From: JADKIH01 sp031411835
GTDB lineage: Bacteria; Bacteroidota; Bacteroidia; AKYH767-A; 2013-40CM-41-45
Length of the DNA: 34,174 nucleotides
Reading direction: 5' to 3'
Assembly (NCBI GenBank): GCA_031411835.1
Contig: JANOBV010000029.1
Span: 1-34,174 of the forward strand
The notes below the pieces were generated by a model. That model worked only from the letters and a program-made list of their open reading frames with translations, did not search any database and was not told the DNA's origin. The translations under genes were made by a program, and so were the position numbers. Shown here piece after piece: positions 1-7,624 of this stretch; within the stretch, counting starts at the first letter, position 1, and every line of letters starts with the position of its first letter.

Positions 1-1587
1 GATCTAATTTCTCCATCAGGAGGTTGCGGTGATTCTGCAACAGTGATTGGAATTGTAATTAAAAATTTGGGACTAAGTAGTCAGACTCCGTTTGATATTG
101 TTGCTGATGTGGTTTTCCCGGGTGGAAATCAAGTGATAACAGAAACTACAATCAATACTTTACCTTCTAATGCAACAGATACATTTTATTTTGCTCAAAC
201 GATTAATACATATAGTGGCGGGGTTTTGAATCTGACAATTTATCTAGATCTAGCAGCAGATCAGTATCACTTTAATGACACCATTCGCGGATCGTATACA
301 TATATAGATCATCCAAATTCTCCGGTGGTTGTTACTCCGCAAGATCAATGCGATAATAATTTAGCACTTACAGCCACACCGGATTCAGGCGATGTATTGA
401 TGTGGTATGCCGATGCAACCAGTACTGATCTGCTGTATTCAGGCCCAGTGTTTTCACCAACGGTAAGTAGTGATACTACATTTTATGTTGAAGCGCGACA
501 TGGTAGTGGAAGTGCCGGTTGTTTGAGAATCGTTGAAGTAGAAGGAAACGGTTTAGGTGATTATATAGAATTACAAAATGTTTCCGGAATTGGGTTTGAT
601 GCAACAGGATATAAAGTTATAGTGAGCGATGATTATACCGATATTAATCTTGTAAATGCTATTTCATGGGACCTAGACTTCTTTGCACCCGGTGAAATTA
701 AATACAGAACAGATGATGCTTCTGATAATTACTGGGGATCAAATTTACTTTTAGAGCCTGGTTTCCCGGGCTGGGTTATGATTGTTGATCCAATCGGAAA
801 CATAGTTGACTTCGTAGCCTTGCAATGGGATAGTGTAACACTTCAAGCATTGTTGATCAATGTAAACGGAGTGGACATTACTGTTGGTTCACAATGGACT
901 GGCGAAGGAACACCTTCTACTTGTGCAAATCCCGGTGAAACACCAAATAGAATTGGTAATGCAGATAATAATTCTGCAGCAGACTGGACATGTGATGTTT
1001 CATCAAAAGGAACGCAAAATCCAATGTTGGCAACAAGCTTTATTTCATGTGGAGTGGGAGCATGTGCAAGTCCGCGTTATGCAATTGATGTACATTTAAT
1101 TCCGGGCGTAACTGCAAGTCTGGGTGCTGATACAGCTGCTGAACTTCCATTTACAATTCCATTAAGTCCGGGCCAAGGTTACACAAGTTATTTATGGTCG
1201 ACAGGAGAAACAACAGATACAATTTTTGTAACTGCTGCTGATACATATTGGGTAACAGTTGCCGGCGCGAATGGTTGTACTATCACTGATACCATTGTAG
1301 TTGGAATTGCAGTAGGAGTGAATGGACAATTATCGAAAGATGTATTGTCGTTCTATCCAAATCCTGCAACAGATCAACTTACAATTAAAAGCGGCATGAT
1401 CGATTTAAATAAAGCGCAAATCAGATTATTCGATTCGCATGGTGCAATGATCTCGAATCTAATTTTGACTCAGGAAAATAATAGAAGTTATACTGTAGAT
1501 CTGAGACAATTTGAATCAGGAATTTACTTTGTTCAGGTGATTACTGATAAGGGAATGCGGGTTGAGAGACTGAGCGTCGTTAAGTAA
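1..1587 (+). CDS. T9SS-secreted multidomain surface protein, 3' part
   Basis: The reading frame is open from base 1, so the gene starts outside the window; 528 residues remain. An internal GTG at 43 is unlikely to be the true start because the frame continues upstream with similar beta-rich sequence. The visible part holds a CARDB/Ig-like beta stretch (about residues 1-105), an Ig-like unit around 110-165 (LTATPDSG, TFYVEA), a lamin-tail-like region around 175-300 (VEVEGNGLGDYIELQNVSG), another Ig/PKD-like unit at 370-440 (YLWSTGETT), and a C-terminal sorting domain from about 450 (SFYPNPATDQL to RVERLSVVK). The sorting domain marks export by the Por/T9SS machinery and attachment to or release from the cell surface. 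No catalytic motif is seen, so an adhesin or matrix role is inference only. The family and secretion route are well supported; the specific function is not known. Confidence 0.85.
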   Translation, partial: DLISPSGGCGDSATVIGIVIKNLGLSSQTPFDIVADVVFPGGNQVITETTINTLPSNATDTFYFAQTINTYSGGVLNLTIYLDLAADQYHFNDTIRGSYTYIDHPNSPVVVTPQDQCDNNLALTATPDSGDVLMWYADATSTDLLYSGPVFSPTVSSDTTFYVEARHGSGSAGCLRIVEVEGNGLGDYIELQNVSGIGFDATGYKVIVSDDYTDINLVNAISWDLDFFAPGEIKYRTDDASDNYWGSNLLLEPGFPGWVMIVDPIGNIVDFVALQWDSVTLQALLINVNGVDITVGSQWTGEGTPSTCANPGETPNRIGNADNNSAADWTCDVSSKGTQNPMLATSFISCGVGACASPRYAIDVHLIPGVTASLGADTAAELPFTIPLSPGQGYTSYLWSTGETTDTIFVTAADTYWVTVAGANGCTITDTIVVGIAVGVNGQLSKDVLSFYPNPATDQLTIKSGMIDLNKAQIRLFDSHGAMISNLILTQENNRSYTVDLRQFESGIYFVQVITDKGMRVERLSVVK

Positions 1588-1593
1588 TTTTTT

Positions 1594-1720
1594 AAACACA
1601 AGAACACAAGAACACAAAAGACCACGGAAATTTTCGTGTATTTTTTGTGAATCTGTGTTCTTCGTGTTTTAAATGAAAGCTTAATTCCGTGGCCTTTTGT
1701 GAACTAGTGTTCTTGTGTTT
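1594..1720. repeat. Long imperfect inverted repeat between convergent genes
   Basis: Arm 1 is 1594-1629 and arm 2 is 1685-1720. The 36-base arms are reverse complements with only a few mismatches, and both are made of the reiterated word AACACAAG. The 55-base interior repeats related words (TGTGTTCTTCGTG). It lies between the stop of the upstream + gene and the stop of the - gene at 1726, where a bidirectional terminator would be expected. There is no clean T-run, so the terminator role is inference. Confidence 0.7.
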
Positions 1721-1725
1721 GAAAT

Positions 1726-2967
1726 TCAGCTCAACGTTTTCCTCTCAGGAATTAACTCAATAAATGCGAAAACCAAAATCAAATAAGTCCCATACAGATA
1801 AATCGGTACCGGAGCCAAATACAGAATATACGAACACGAAGAAATTAGGATTATAATTACATGTGAATATTTTTTCCTAACAAGAAGTAGTATTAAAAAT
1901 CCTAATCCGATTAAAGCAGAAAAATAAGTAAGCGTTAATGATGCAGTCATATATCCAAATGAAAATGATTCCAGAATATTTAATCCGGCATTTCTCATAA
2001 TAATAAACGGATGACTTTTTGCAAATGAAACAAATTCTATCATTCCCCATTTTGCTTCACCCATGATCACTTCTGCATCGTACATTGATGGAGTGCTTTT
2101 GTAGGAATAATTATTTCCTGTTGCAGCAGAATAATTTTCAAACGAAATATTATCCGCAAATCCTTTCACATTTGATCCCGGATAAGCGCCGAGCGAACTA
2201 TACATAACATGTCCGGGATGCTTTGCTAAATAAGACGGTTCCATAAAGTAAACGCTAAAAACAAAAACCAGCAAGGCGATTGATCGTCTCATTAAAGGAA
2301 CTTTATAGAAACCAAAAAGAAGGATGAAAAGACTTAATGGAAGTGTCGAAATTCGGATATGATAGATGCAAGCAAGTAGGAGTGAAGTAAGAAGAATGGT
2401 GAGAAAATTTTGGCAGCTTGAATTTAATAGTACTAGAACCAGAATATACGAGCCTATAACTTGCCAATAATAATAGAATGGAAAAATCGTGAGATAAATA
2501 ATTGCCGGATTAATAAAATACAAAAGAAAAAAAAGTAGCTGCTTTTTTCTAGAAGTGAAGCTGAGAAGAATTAGGAAGCAGAAAAGTGTATGAATAAATA
2601 ACTGCAATGCTTTCAAAGCACCAATATCGCCTTGCCAAAAGAAAATCTTTTTCGCAAGTATAATTGCATAAACTAATCCGGGTTGATTTAATTGATAAAT
2701 GTGAGTTGAATCGGGAACATTGGAAAACCGAAAATTGTCCAAAGTATTTCTTCTTAACGCAGGATCAGGTATTGAAGAAAGCTTTTTAATCGAATCAACC
2801 TCATTAATGTTAAATACCCATTGGTTAGATGAATTATGCAATGCTGCTCCGGAAAAATATGGAATAGTAATTTCCGGCGTCATGATCTTGCCGCGGTCGA
2901 CAAAATGTGAAACGCTTTTAACGCTGAGAAGGCAAGCAAAAAATAAAAGGATGCGCTGAATTAGCAT
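1726..2967 (-). CDS. Polytopic integral membrane protein, possibly GT-C glycosyltransferase-like
   Basis: A 413-residue protein with roughly nine to ten hydrophobic helices: one at the N-terminus (RILLFFACLLSV), then from about residue 110 to 260 a dense set, and a final group at about 340-405. A soluble loop of about 65 residues follows the first helix and carries acidic residues and a YQLNQPGLVY segment; a second loop lies at about 265-330. One long periplasmic loop after helix 1 is the layout of GT-C glycosyltransferases that use lipid-linked sugars, but no diagnostic motif is clear, so this is only a suggestion. The frame extends to a TTG at 3000. I prefer the ATG at 2967, because a -7-like TTAATTTG (minus strand, 2974-2981) sits immediately upstream, with an ACTTG box 16-17 bases before it, implying a very short leader. 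It is transcribed alone, convergent with the preceding gene. Confidence 0.6.
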   Translation of the reverse strand: MLIQRILLFFACLLSVKSVSHFVDRGKIMTPEITIPYFSGAALHNSSNQWVFNINEVDSIKKLSSIPDPALRRNTLDNFRFSNVPDSTHIYQLNQPGLVYAIILAKKIFFWQGDIGALKALQLFIHTLFCFLILLSFTSRKKQLLFFLLYFINPAIIYLTIFPFYYYWQVIGSYILVLVLLNSSCQNFLTILLTSLLLACIYHIRISTLPLSLFILLFGFYKVPLMRRSIALLVFVFSVYFMEPSYLAKHPGHVMYSSLGAYPGSNVKGFADNISFENYSAATGNNYSYKSTPSMYDAEVIMGEAKWGMIEFVSFAKSHPFIIMRNAGLNILESFSFGYMTASLTLTYFSALIGLGFLILLLVRKKYSHVIIILISSCSYILYLAPVPIYLYGTYLILVFAFIELIPERKTLS

Positions 2968-3145
2968 AGCATGCAAATTAAGTAAAATCTTTTGAAGCAA
3001 GTGGGAGTCTAAAAATCAAAAGTCAGAAATCAAAATTGGCGAACCGCAAGGGGATTGAAAAACCGTAAATTATTAATGGCAGGTGTTTTAGTATTTACAA
3101 CGAACATCCTGGAGTATTCTAATAATGTTTAACGCAACAAGCAAA

Positions 3146-3440
3146 GTCCCAAAGGGGCCAAACATTGGTGCATCATAACACGCATGACCCCAGAGGGGTC
3201 AAATATTGGTAGAAAAGAATCGCAACGAAACACGCGCGACCCCGGAGGGGTCGAATATAATTATGTATAATATTTCATACGCGAATATTTGATATTGGGG
3301 ATCGATTATTCCGACGCAAATCCAACATCATTTCCGTGATGATAATTTAAATTGCCATGCGCAATTCACATTCGACCCCTTCGGGGTCGGTTCGAAAAAA
3401 TCGATTGCATATTCTACCGATATTTGACCCCGCTGGGGTC
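3146..3440. repeat. Array of five REP-like GACCCC/GGGGTC palindromes
   Basis: This is the main content of the 600-base spacer 3001-3602. Short palindromes occur at 3146-3159 (GTCCC AAA GGGGC), 3186-3200 (GACCCCAGAGGGGTC), 3238-3252 (GACCCCGGAGGGGTC), 3374-3388 (GACCCCTTCGGGGTC) and 3426-3440 (GACCCCGCTGGGGTC). Copies 1-3 are followed by a tail resembling AAATATTGGTAGAA. Copy 5 is the inverted form, preceded by TTCTACCGATATTT. Mixed orientation with a conserved tail on one side is how REP/BIME elements are built. No RAYT transposase is in the window. I see no convincing gene in this spacer. Confidence 0.8.
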
Positions 3441-3519
3441 GTGTGCGTTACGCCATGATTTTCTTTATGGAAATAGTCGCCATCATTTTTTCGTGTGTTT
3501 TTCCATTTTTTTCTGTGTA

Positions 3520-3541
3520 CTCTGTGTTAAAATTTTTCCAC
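3520..3541 (+). repeat. Half-copy of the CTCTGTG hairpin word
   Basis: The 22 bases starting CTCTGTGTTAAAA match the centre of the long hairpin at 22684-22769 (arm end, loop and first bases of the second arm) with one or two differences, but the second arm is missing here. It lies about 60 bases upstream of the SPFH gene. It may be a decayed or one-armed copy of that element. Confidence 0.5.
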
Positions 3542-3602
3542 TAAATTAAATCTACTTGAGAAAAAACTTACATTGCCCCAAAATCATTAAACCACACAAA
3601 TC

Positions 3603-4538
3603 ATGAGTCCTACTTTGATCATCGTAATCATAGCCATTGCGTTTTTGTTTCTGTGTTTTGTAACTGTTCAGCAAGGAACGGTTGCTGTTATAACTGTCTT
3701 TGGAAAATATAGACGTGTGATGCATCCCGGATTGAATTTTAAAATTCCTTTAATAGAAGCAGTATTCAAAAAGATCTCTGTTCAAAATCGTTCTGTCGAA
3801 TTAGAATTTCAGGCGATCACTATTGATCAAGCAAATGTTTATTTCAAAGCGATGTTGCTTTATTCTGTTATTAATACGGATGAAAAGAACATCATGAGCG
3901 TTGCTTTCAAATTTGTCGATGAAAGAAATTTCATGCAGGCATTAATTCGTACAATCGAAGGTTCAATTCGTGGATTCGTGGCAACTAAAAAACAAGCAGA
4001 TGTTTTGGGTCTACGAAAAGACATCACAGAACACGTAAAAGAACAGATCGATATTGGATTAGAAGAATGGGGTTATCATTTACAAGATCTCCAATTGAAT
4101 GACATCACATTCGACGAGGTAATCATGAAATCAATGAGTCAAGTTGTGGCTTCAAATAACTTAAAGGCTGCAGCAGAAAATGAAGGCCAAGCACTTTTGA
4201 TCACAAAAACAAAAGCTGCCGAAGCTGAGGGTAATGCAATTAAGATCTCAGCCGGCGCAGAAAGAGAAGCCGCTCAATTGCGTGGACAAGGTGTTGCATT
4301 GTTCCGTCAGGAAGTAGCAAAAGGTATGACAGAAGCTGCTCGTGAAATGCAACAAGCAAATCTCGATACATCTGTAATTCTATTTAGTATGTGGATGGAA
4401 TCAGTGAAAAATTTTGCAGAAAATGGAAAGGGAAATATGATCTTCCTAGATGGTTCTGTAGATGGAATGCAAAAGACAATGAAGCAGATGATGGGGATGA
4501 ATAAGATGATGGGCGACAAGGCAGCGGATGGTCAGTAA
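3603..4538 (+). CDS. SPFH/band-7 (stomatin-like) membrane protein
   Basis: A 311-residue protein with one N-terminal membrane anchor (residues 4-23), followed at once by the band-7 entry signature VQQGTVAVITVFGKY..R..HPGLNF. The SPFH core runs to about residue 185 (RSVELEFQAITIDQANV; LNDITFDEV). Next is an Ala/Glu/Lys-rich helical stretch at about 187-230 (KAAEAEGNAIKISAGAERE) typical of the stomatin/flotillin coiled coil, and a Met/Lys-rich tail. SPFH proteins oligomerise into large membrane rings and scaffold microdomains or restrain membrane proteases. No NfeD partner is adjacent, so the client is unknown. The ATG at 3603 gives a standard start directly before the anchor helix. The gene is monocistronic and convergent with the phosphatase operon. 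Confidence 0.92.
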   Translation: MSPTLIIVIIAIAFLFLCFVTVQQGTVAVITVFGKYRRVMHPGLNFKIPLIEAVFKKISVQNRSVELEFQAITIDQANVYFKAMLLYSVINTDEKNIMSVAFKFVDERNFMQALIRTIEGSIRGFVATKKQADVLGLRKDITEHVKEQIDIGLEEWGYHLQDLQLNDITFDEVIMKSMSQVVASNNLKAAAENEGQALLITKTKAAEAEGNAIKISAGAEREAAQLRGQGVALFRQEVAKGMTEAAREMQQANLDTSVILFSMWMESVKNFAENGKGNMIFLDGSVDGMQKTMKQMMGMNKMMGDKAADGQ

Positions 4539-4549
4539 TTTTTTTTACT

Positions 4550-4695
4550 CTAAACTTAAACCTACACTTGAACTTGCACTAAAAAAATACAACAAGGGAC
4601 TCATTAAATGAAAGATTAAGAATAATTCTGCGGTTATTCTGCGTAATCTGCGGGAGATTTTTTTTTGTTTGAGTGTAAGTGTATGTTTAAGTTTT
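4550..4695. repeat. Long spaced inverted repeat between convergent genes
   Basis: Arm 1 at about 4550-4573 (TAAACTTAAACCTACACTTG) pairs with arm 2 at about 4671-4695, with a few mismatches. The interior contains reiterated CTGCG words (TTCTGCGGTTATTCTGCG) and a T-run before arm 2. It fills the space between the converging SPFH and SpoIIE-phosphatase genes, so a two-way transcription terminator is plausible. Confidence 0.6.
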
Positions 4696-4717
4696 AAGGA
4701 AAAGATCACCAGGCTAC

Positions 4718-6916
4718 TTAAAGGCGAACACCAATAACCAATACATCATCCACCTGGCCAACATTCCCTTTCCAGTCATTAAAAGCTTTCAGCAAAAATT
4801 TCTCTTGCTCATTCATTGGCAAATGTTGAATCTCTTTTAGCATTTCACGGAAACGTTTGCTTAGCATTTTCTTTCCTTCAGGACCGCCAAATTGATCGGC
4901 ATAGCCATCTGTGAAAAGATATATAGTATCTCCTTTCGACAATTGAATTTCATGTTGGGTGAATTCTTCCGTTCTCGATGATTGATAACCGCCAATTGCA
5001 GATTTCGTAGGCTTTACCAATGACATTTCCCCTTTCTTGAAAATCCAAAGCGGACGATTTGCACCGGCATATATAAGTTTGGAGGTGGCTAAGTCAATTG
5101 AACAAAGCGCAATATCCATTCCGTCGTGTACTTCATTCTCACCTTCAGTTTGTTTCAAAGCTTCAACTATTCCTGTATTCAAATCAGTCAGGATCTGTGC
5201 AGGTTGTGTGACACTATTCTCATTGATGATCTGATTTAACAATGATGTTCCAATCATACTCATAAATGCTCCTGTTACTCCATGTCCGGTACAATCGGAA
5301 GCAGCAATGATCACGCGATCATTTTTTTGTGCGAAAGAATAAAAGTCCCCGCTTACAATATCTTTTGGTAAATAGATGATGAATGAATCTTGCAGTGTAC
5401 TATAGATCAATTTTATTTCCGGAAGAATTGCTTCTTGAATTCTCTTCGCATATTGAAGGTTGTCAAGTATGTCGCGATTCTTTAATTCGATTTCAGATTT
5501 CTGACGAAGGACTTCGTCGGTACGAACCACAACCATCTGCTCTAGTTTCTCATTCTGGTTCTCTAAAATTTTCTTTCGTTCAGTATCTTGTTCAACGGTC
5601 TTGTCGAAAAGTTGTCGAATCTCATTGATCTGTGACTGTAGTTTTTTATTCATTCTTGCAAAATCACGTGCAAGATATATCGTCATCGACAACGATACAC
5701 TCAACAAAAACGAGTAGCCGAAAAATGCTCCCATATTGTCATCAATCAAAGCGCTGGATTTTGTGAATCCTGTACTTTCTAAAAAGGACGAAAGCAGAGC
5801 AAGTATAATAAGACCAATTGCGGGAAAGAAAAGTCCGAAAAGAAAAATCCGCGCACCATCTTTTTTATTTACAATTGCCTTGATGAAAACTCGTATTGTT
5901 TCAACAATTGCAAGTATGAAAAAGAGAATAATTGAAATCATCCCCGGTCTTTTTTCATTCAATACAAAGAAACATATCAATGAGGTCACGATCAATGCAG
6001 CCAGAACCCAGAATAATTTCAAAAGCTTTTTATAGAAGATCTCATACAAAATACTTAAGAAAAACAATGGAACAGAGTATATGGCCAGCGTCTCAAGCAT
6101 AATGATTTTCGTAGTCGATTCCATATCGCGACCGGACAATAAGGTATAGAGTCCGAAGAAAATACTGAACAACATAAATGAGAATAAACTATAATAAAGG
6201 TTCGCTCGATTTTTATGATAGTAAATGAATAAGACAAGATGAAATAAGCCCAGTACTCCAAAAATTGTTGAAAATATCAACATGATAGCATATTGATGGA
6301 AATCGGATTCTCTAGCAATTGCTAAGTCCGAGTCATATAGGCTGGAGCCAAACGATCTTTCATGGAAGTCGGCATTAAAAACAATGCCTGTCCTTTGTTC
6401 TTCATGGAACTTAGTAAGTCGAATAGCAATCACATGTTCAGCTTTGTTATTTAATGAAAGCGGGACCATAGTTGTTCTTAATGAATACCCTGATCTGTAA
6501 TCAGCCTTTTTCTGAGCAACGACACCGATTTTCTTCATCAGCTTGCCGTCGAAATAAACTTCACATGCACCATGTGGAATGATTTCAATTGTAAAAGGAT
6601 TTTGAATCAGTAATGAATCAACTTTAAATTTTCCTCTGAACCAAACTATGCCTTCGTGCTTCTCAAGTAATGTGTCTTTTTTTGTTGAATCCGCTATGAT
6701 TAAACGCCATGTGCTATCATCAAAATTTTCGTCAGCCCATTTAGGGTCGTCACCTATTTTGTATCTATAAATTGTGTCAAGGTCTATTTCTTTTTTGTAA
6801 TTCTTTGAAGTTACTAAGTTGCCATAATTAGATTGGGCGGACAAATGATTGTTATCTGTTCCGAAAAGAACAAACAACAATATAAATGATAATATAAACC
6901 AGGTATTTTTATTCAT
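4718..6916 (-). CDS. 7TM-sensor SpoIIE-family serine/threonine phosphatase
   Basis: The 732-residue protein has a signal peptide (1-27, ending LSAQ), then an extracytoplasmic jelly-roll-like domain at about 45-190 (FDDSTWRLI; GIVWFRGKF; ACEVYFDGK), then seven hydrophobic helices at about 209-416 as in 7TMR-DISM receptors. A coiled coil follows (420-490), then a SpoIIE/PP2C-type phosphatase domain (about 490-732). Metal-binding signatures are VSGDFYSF (GD at 523-524), ASDCTGHGVTGAFMS (540-546), DGMDIALC and the terminal DDVLVIGV. Such proteins sense an external ligand and dephosphorylate a phospho-Ser protein, often an anti-sigma antagonist. No STAS or anti-sigma partner is in the window. The start overlaps the stop of the preceding gene by 8 bases, so it is the last gene of the xseA operon. 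Domain calls are strong; ligand and target are unknown. Confidence 0.93.
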   Translation of the reverse strand: MNKNTWFILSFILLFVLFGTDNNHLSAQSNYGNLVTSKNYKKEIDLDTIYRYKIGDDPKWADENFDDSTWRLIIADSTKKDTLLEKHEGIVWFRGKFKVDSLLIQNPFTIEIIPHGACEVYFDGKLMKKIGVVAQKKADYRSGYSLRTTMVPLSLNNKAEHVIAIRLTKFHEEQRTGIVFNADFHERSFGSSLYDSDLAIARESDFHQYAIMLIFSTIFGVLGLFHLVLFIYYHKNRANLYYSLFSFMLFSIFFGLYTLLSGRDMESTTKIIMLETLAIYSVPLFFLSILYEIFYKKLLKLFWVLAALIVTSLICFFVLNEKRPGMISIILFFILAIVETIRVFIKAIVNKKDGARIFLFGLFFPAIGLIILALLSSFLESTGFTKSSALIDDNMGAFFGYSFLLSVSLSMTIYLARDFARMNKKLQSQINEIRQLFDKTVEQDTERKKILENQNEKLEQMVVVRTDEVLRQKSEIELKNRDILDNLQYAKRIQEAILPEIKLIYSTLQDSFIIYLPKDIVSGDFYSFAQKNDRVIIAASDCTGHGVTGAFMSMIGTSLLNQIINENSVTQPAQILTDLNTGIVEALKQTEGENEVHDGMDIALCSIDLATSKLIYAGANRPLWIFKKGEMSLVKPTKSAIGGYQSSRTEEFTQHEIQLSKGDTIYLFTDGYADQFGGPEGKKMLSKRFREMLKEIQHLPMNEQEKFLLKAFNDWKGNVGQVDDVLVIGVRL

Positions 6917-7430
6917 AATTATTTAAAGTTCCGGCAGAAATAGTTAGATAACTTCTGTCATCCGGCACGGACAAATTTAATCGAATCTTTTTCTTTTGAA
7001 AGTATGTTCGGGTAGTTTTATCAGCAATGTTTTTACTTTCACTGATCAATAAGAAACCTGACTTTAAAAGTACTAATTGGACATTTTCAAATTCGCCGGG
7101 CTTAGGATTGATCAAAAAGACATCAATGTTTTTAAGGATCTGTTTCTCATCTACGAAACAATAGATCTTAGTTGGCTGAGATTTAGAATCGTAAACTTTG
7201 GCAGAAAGATGCAGATCGTATATCGAGCCCATTGTTGCCGCTTTTTGTTCGACAATACTGTTGAACTTTGAAGTTGGCATGTATCCATTGTTTTTTAGCC
7301 AGACCTCGTAGTTGCCAAAAGTTTTATCGAGCGACGACTCAATGGAATTGATATACGTCCATTGAGCATTCGATGACTTCGATGTAAAAATGAGAAATGA
7401 AAGAATGACAATGGATACTATTTTTTTCAC
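6909..7430 (-). CDS. Secreted protein of unknown function
   Basis: The product has 173 residues and a clear signal peptide (MKKIVSIVILSFLIF, cleavage near SNAQ at residue 22). The remainder is a mix of predicted beta strands and polar stretches (DLHLSAKVYDSK; IYCFVDEKQ; NVQLVLLKSGF) and has no cysteine pairs or catalytic motif that I recognise. Its start overlaps the end of xseB by 4 bases and its stop overlaps the start of the 7TM phosphatase by 8 bases, so the three are translationally coupled. An exported protein directly before an externally sensing phosphatase could be a ligand-binding partner of that sensor; this is inference from position only. Confidence 0.75.
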   Translation of the reverse strand: MKKIVSIVILSFLIFTSKSSNAQWTYINSIESSLDKTFGNYEVWLKNNGYMPTSKFNSIVEQKAATMGSIYDLHLSAKVYDSKSQPTKIYCFVDEKQILKNIDVFLINPKPGEFENVQLVLLKSGFLLISESKNIADKTTRTYFQKKKIRLNLSVPDDRSYLTISAGTLNNYE

Positions 7431-7621
7431 GACGACGACTTTTCTATACTTTTTAATAATTCATTGACTTCTTTCTCTGTCCCTTCAAGTTTTTTTCTGC
7501 AAAGCTGAATCAAAACAGAAGCGCGTTTCACTTTTTCGCTAAGTTCATCGACACTTATACTTCCATTTTCAATTTCACTCACAATTGCTTGTAATTCATT
7601 AAATGCTTCTTCGTATTTCAT
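7427..7621 (-). CDS. xseB: Exodeoxyribonuclease VII small subunit
   Basis: The 64-residue product matches the XseB pattern: Y-E-E-A-x-x-E-L at the start, then IVSEIENG, then the L-x-E-x-x-x-x-x-x-x-x-L-I-x-x-C-x-x-x-L helix, ending in a short charged tail. It forms two helices and assembles in several copies on the C-terminal coiled coil of XseA to make the ssDNA-degrading ExoVII complex. It is shorter than the E. coli protein (about 80 residues) mainly at the ends. It follows xseA by 3 bases and overlaps the next gene by 4. Confidence 0.93.
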   Translation of the reverse strand: MKYEEAFNELQAIVSEIENGSISVDELSEKVKRASVLIQLCRKKLEGTEKEVNELLKSIEKSSS

Positions 7622-7624
7622 TTA

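Noticed and set aside
2968..3000. TTG start giving 11 more residues to the membrane protein
   Set aside because: TTG is rare as a start and the extension overlaps a promoter-like TTAATTTG; the ATG at 2967 is simpler.
3146..3440. CRISPR array
   Set aside because: Units are short palindromes of variable loop and mixed orientation with unequal spacing; no constant-length spacers and no cas gene.
3352..3549. 65-codon open frame on the plus strand in the repeat spacer
   Set aside because: It runs through two of the REP-like palindromes and the CTCTGTG repeat; its composition follows the repeats and no family is recognised.
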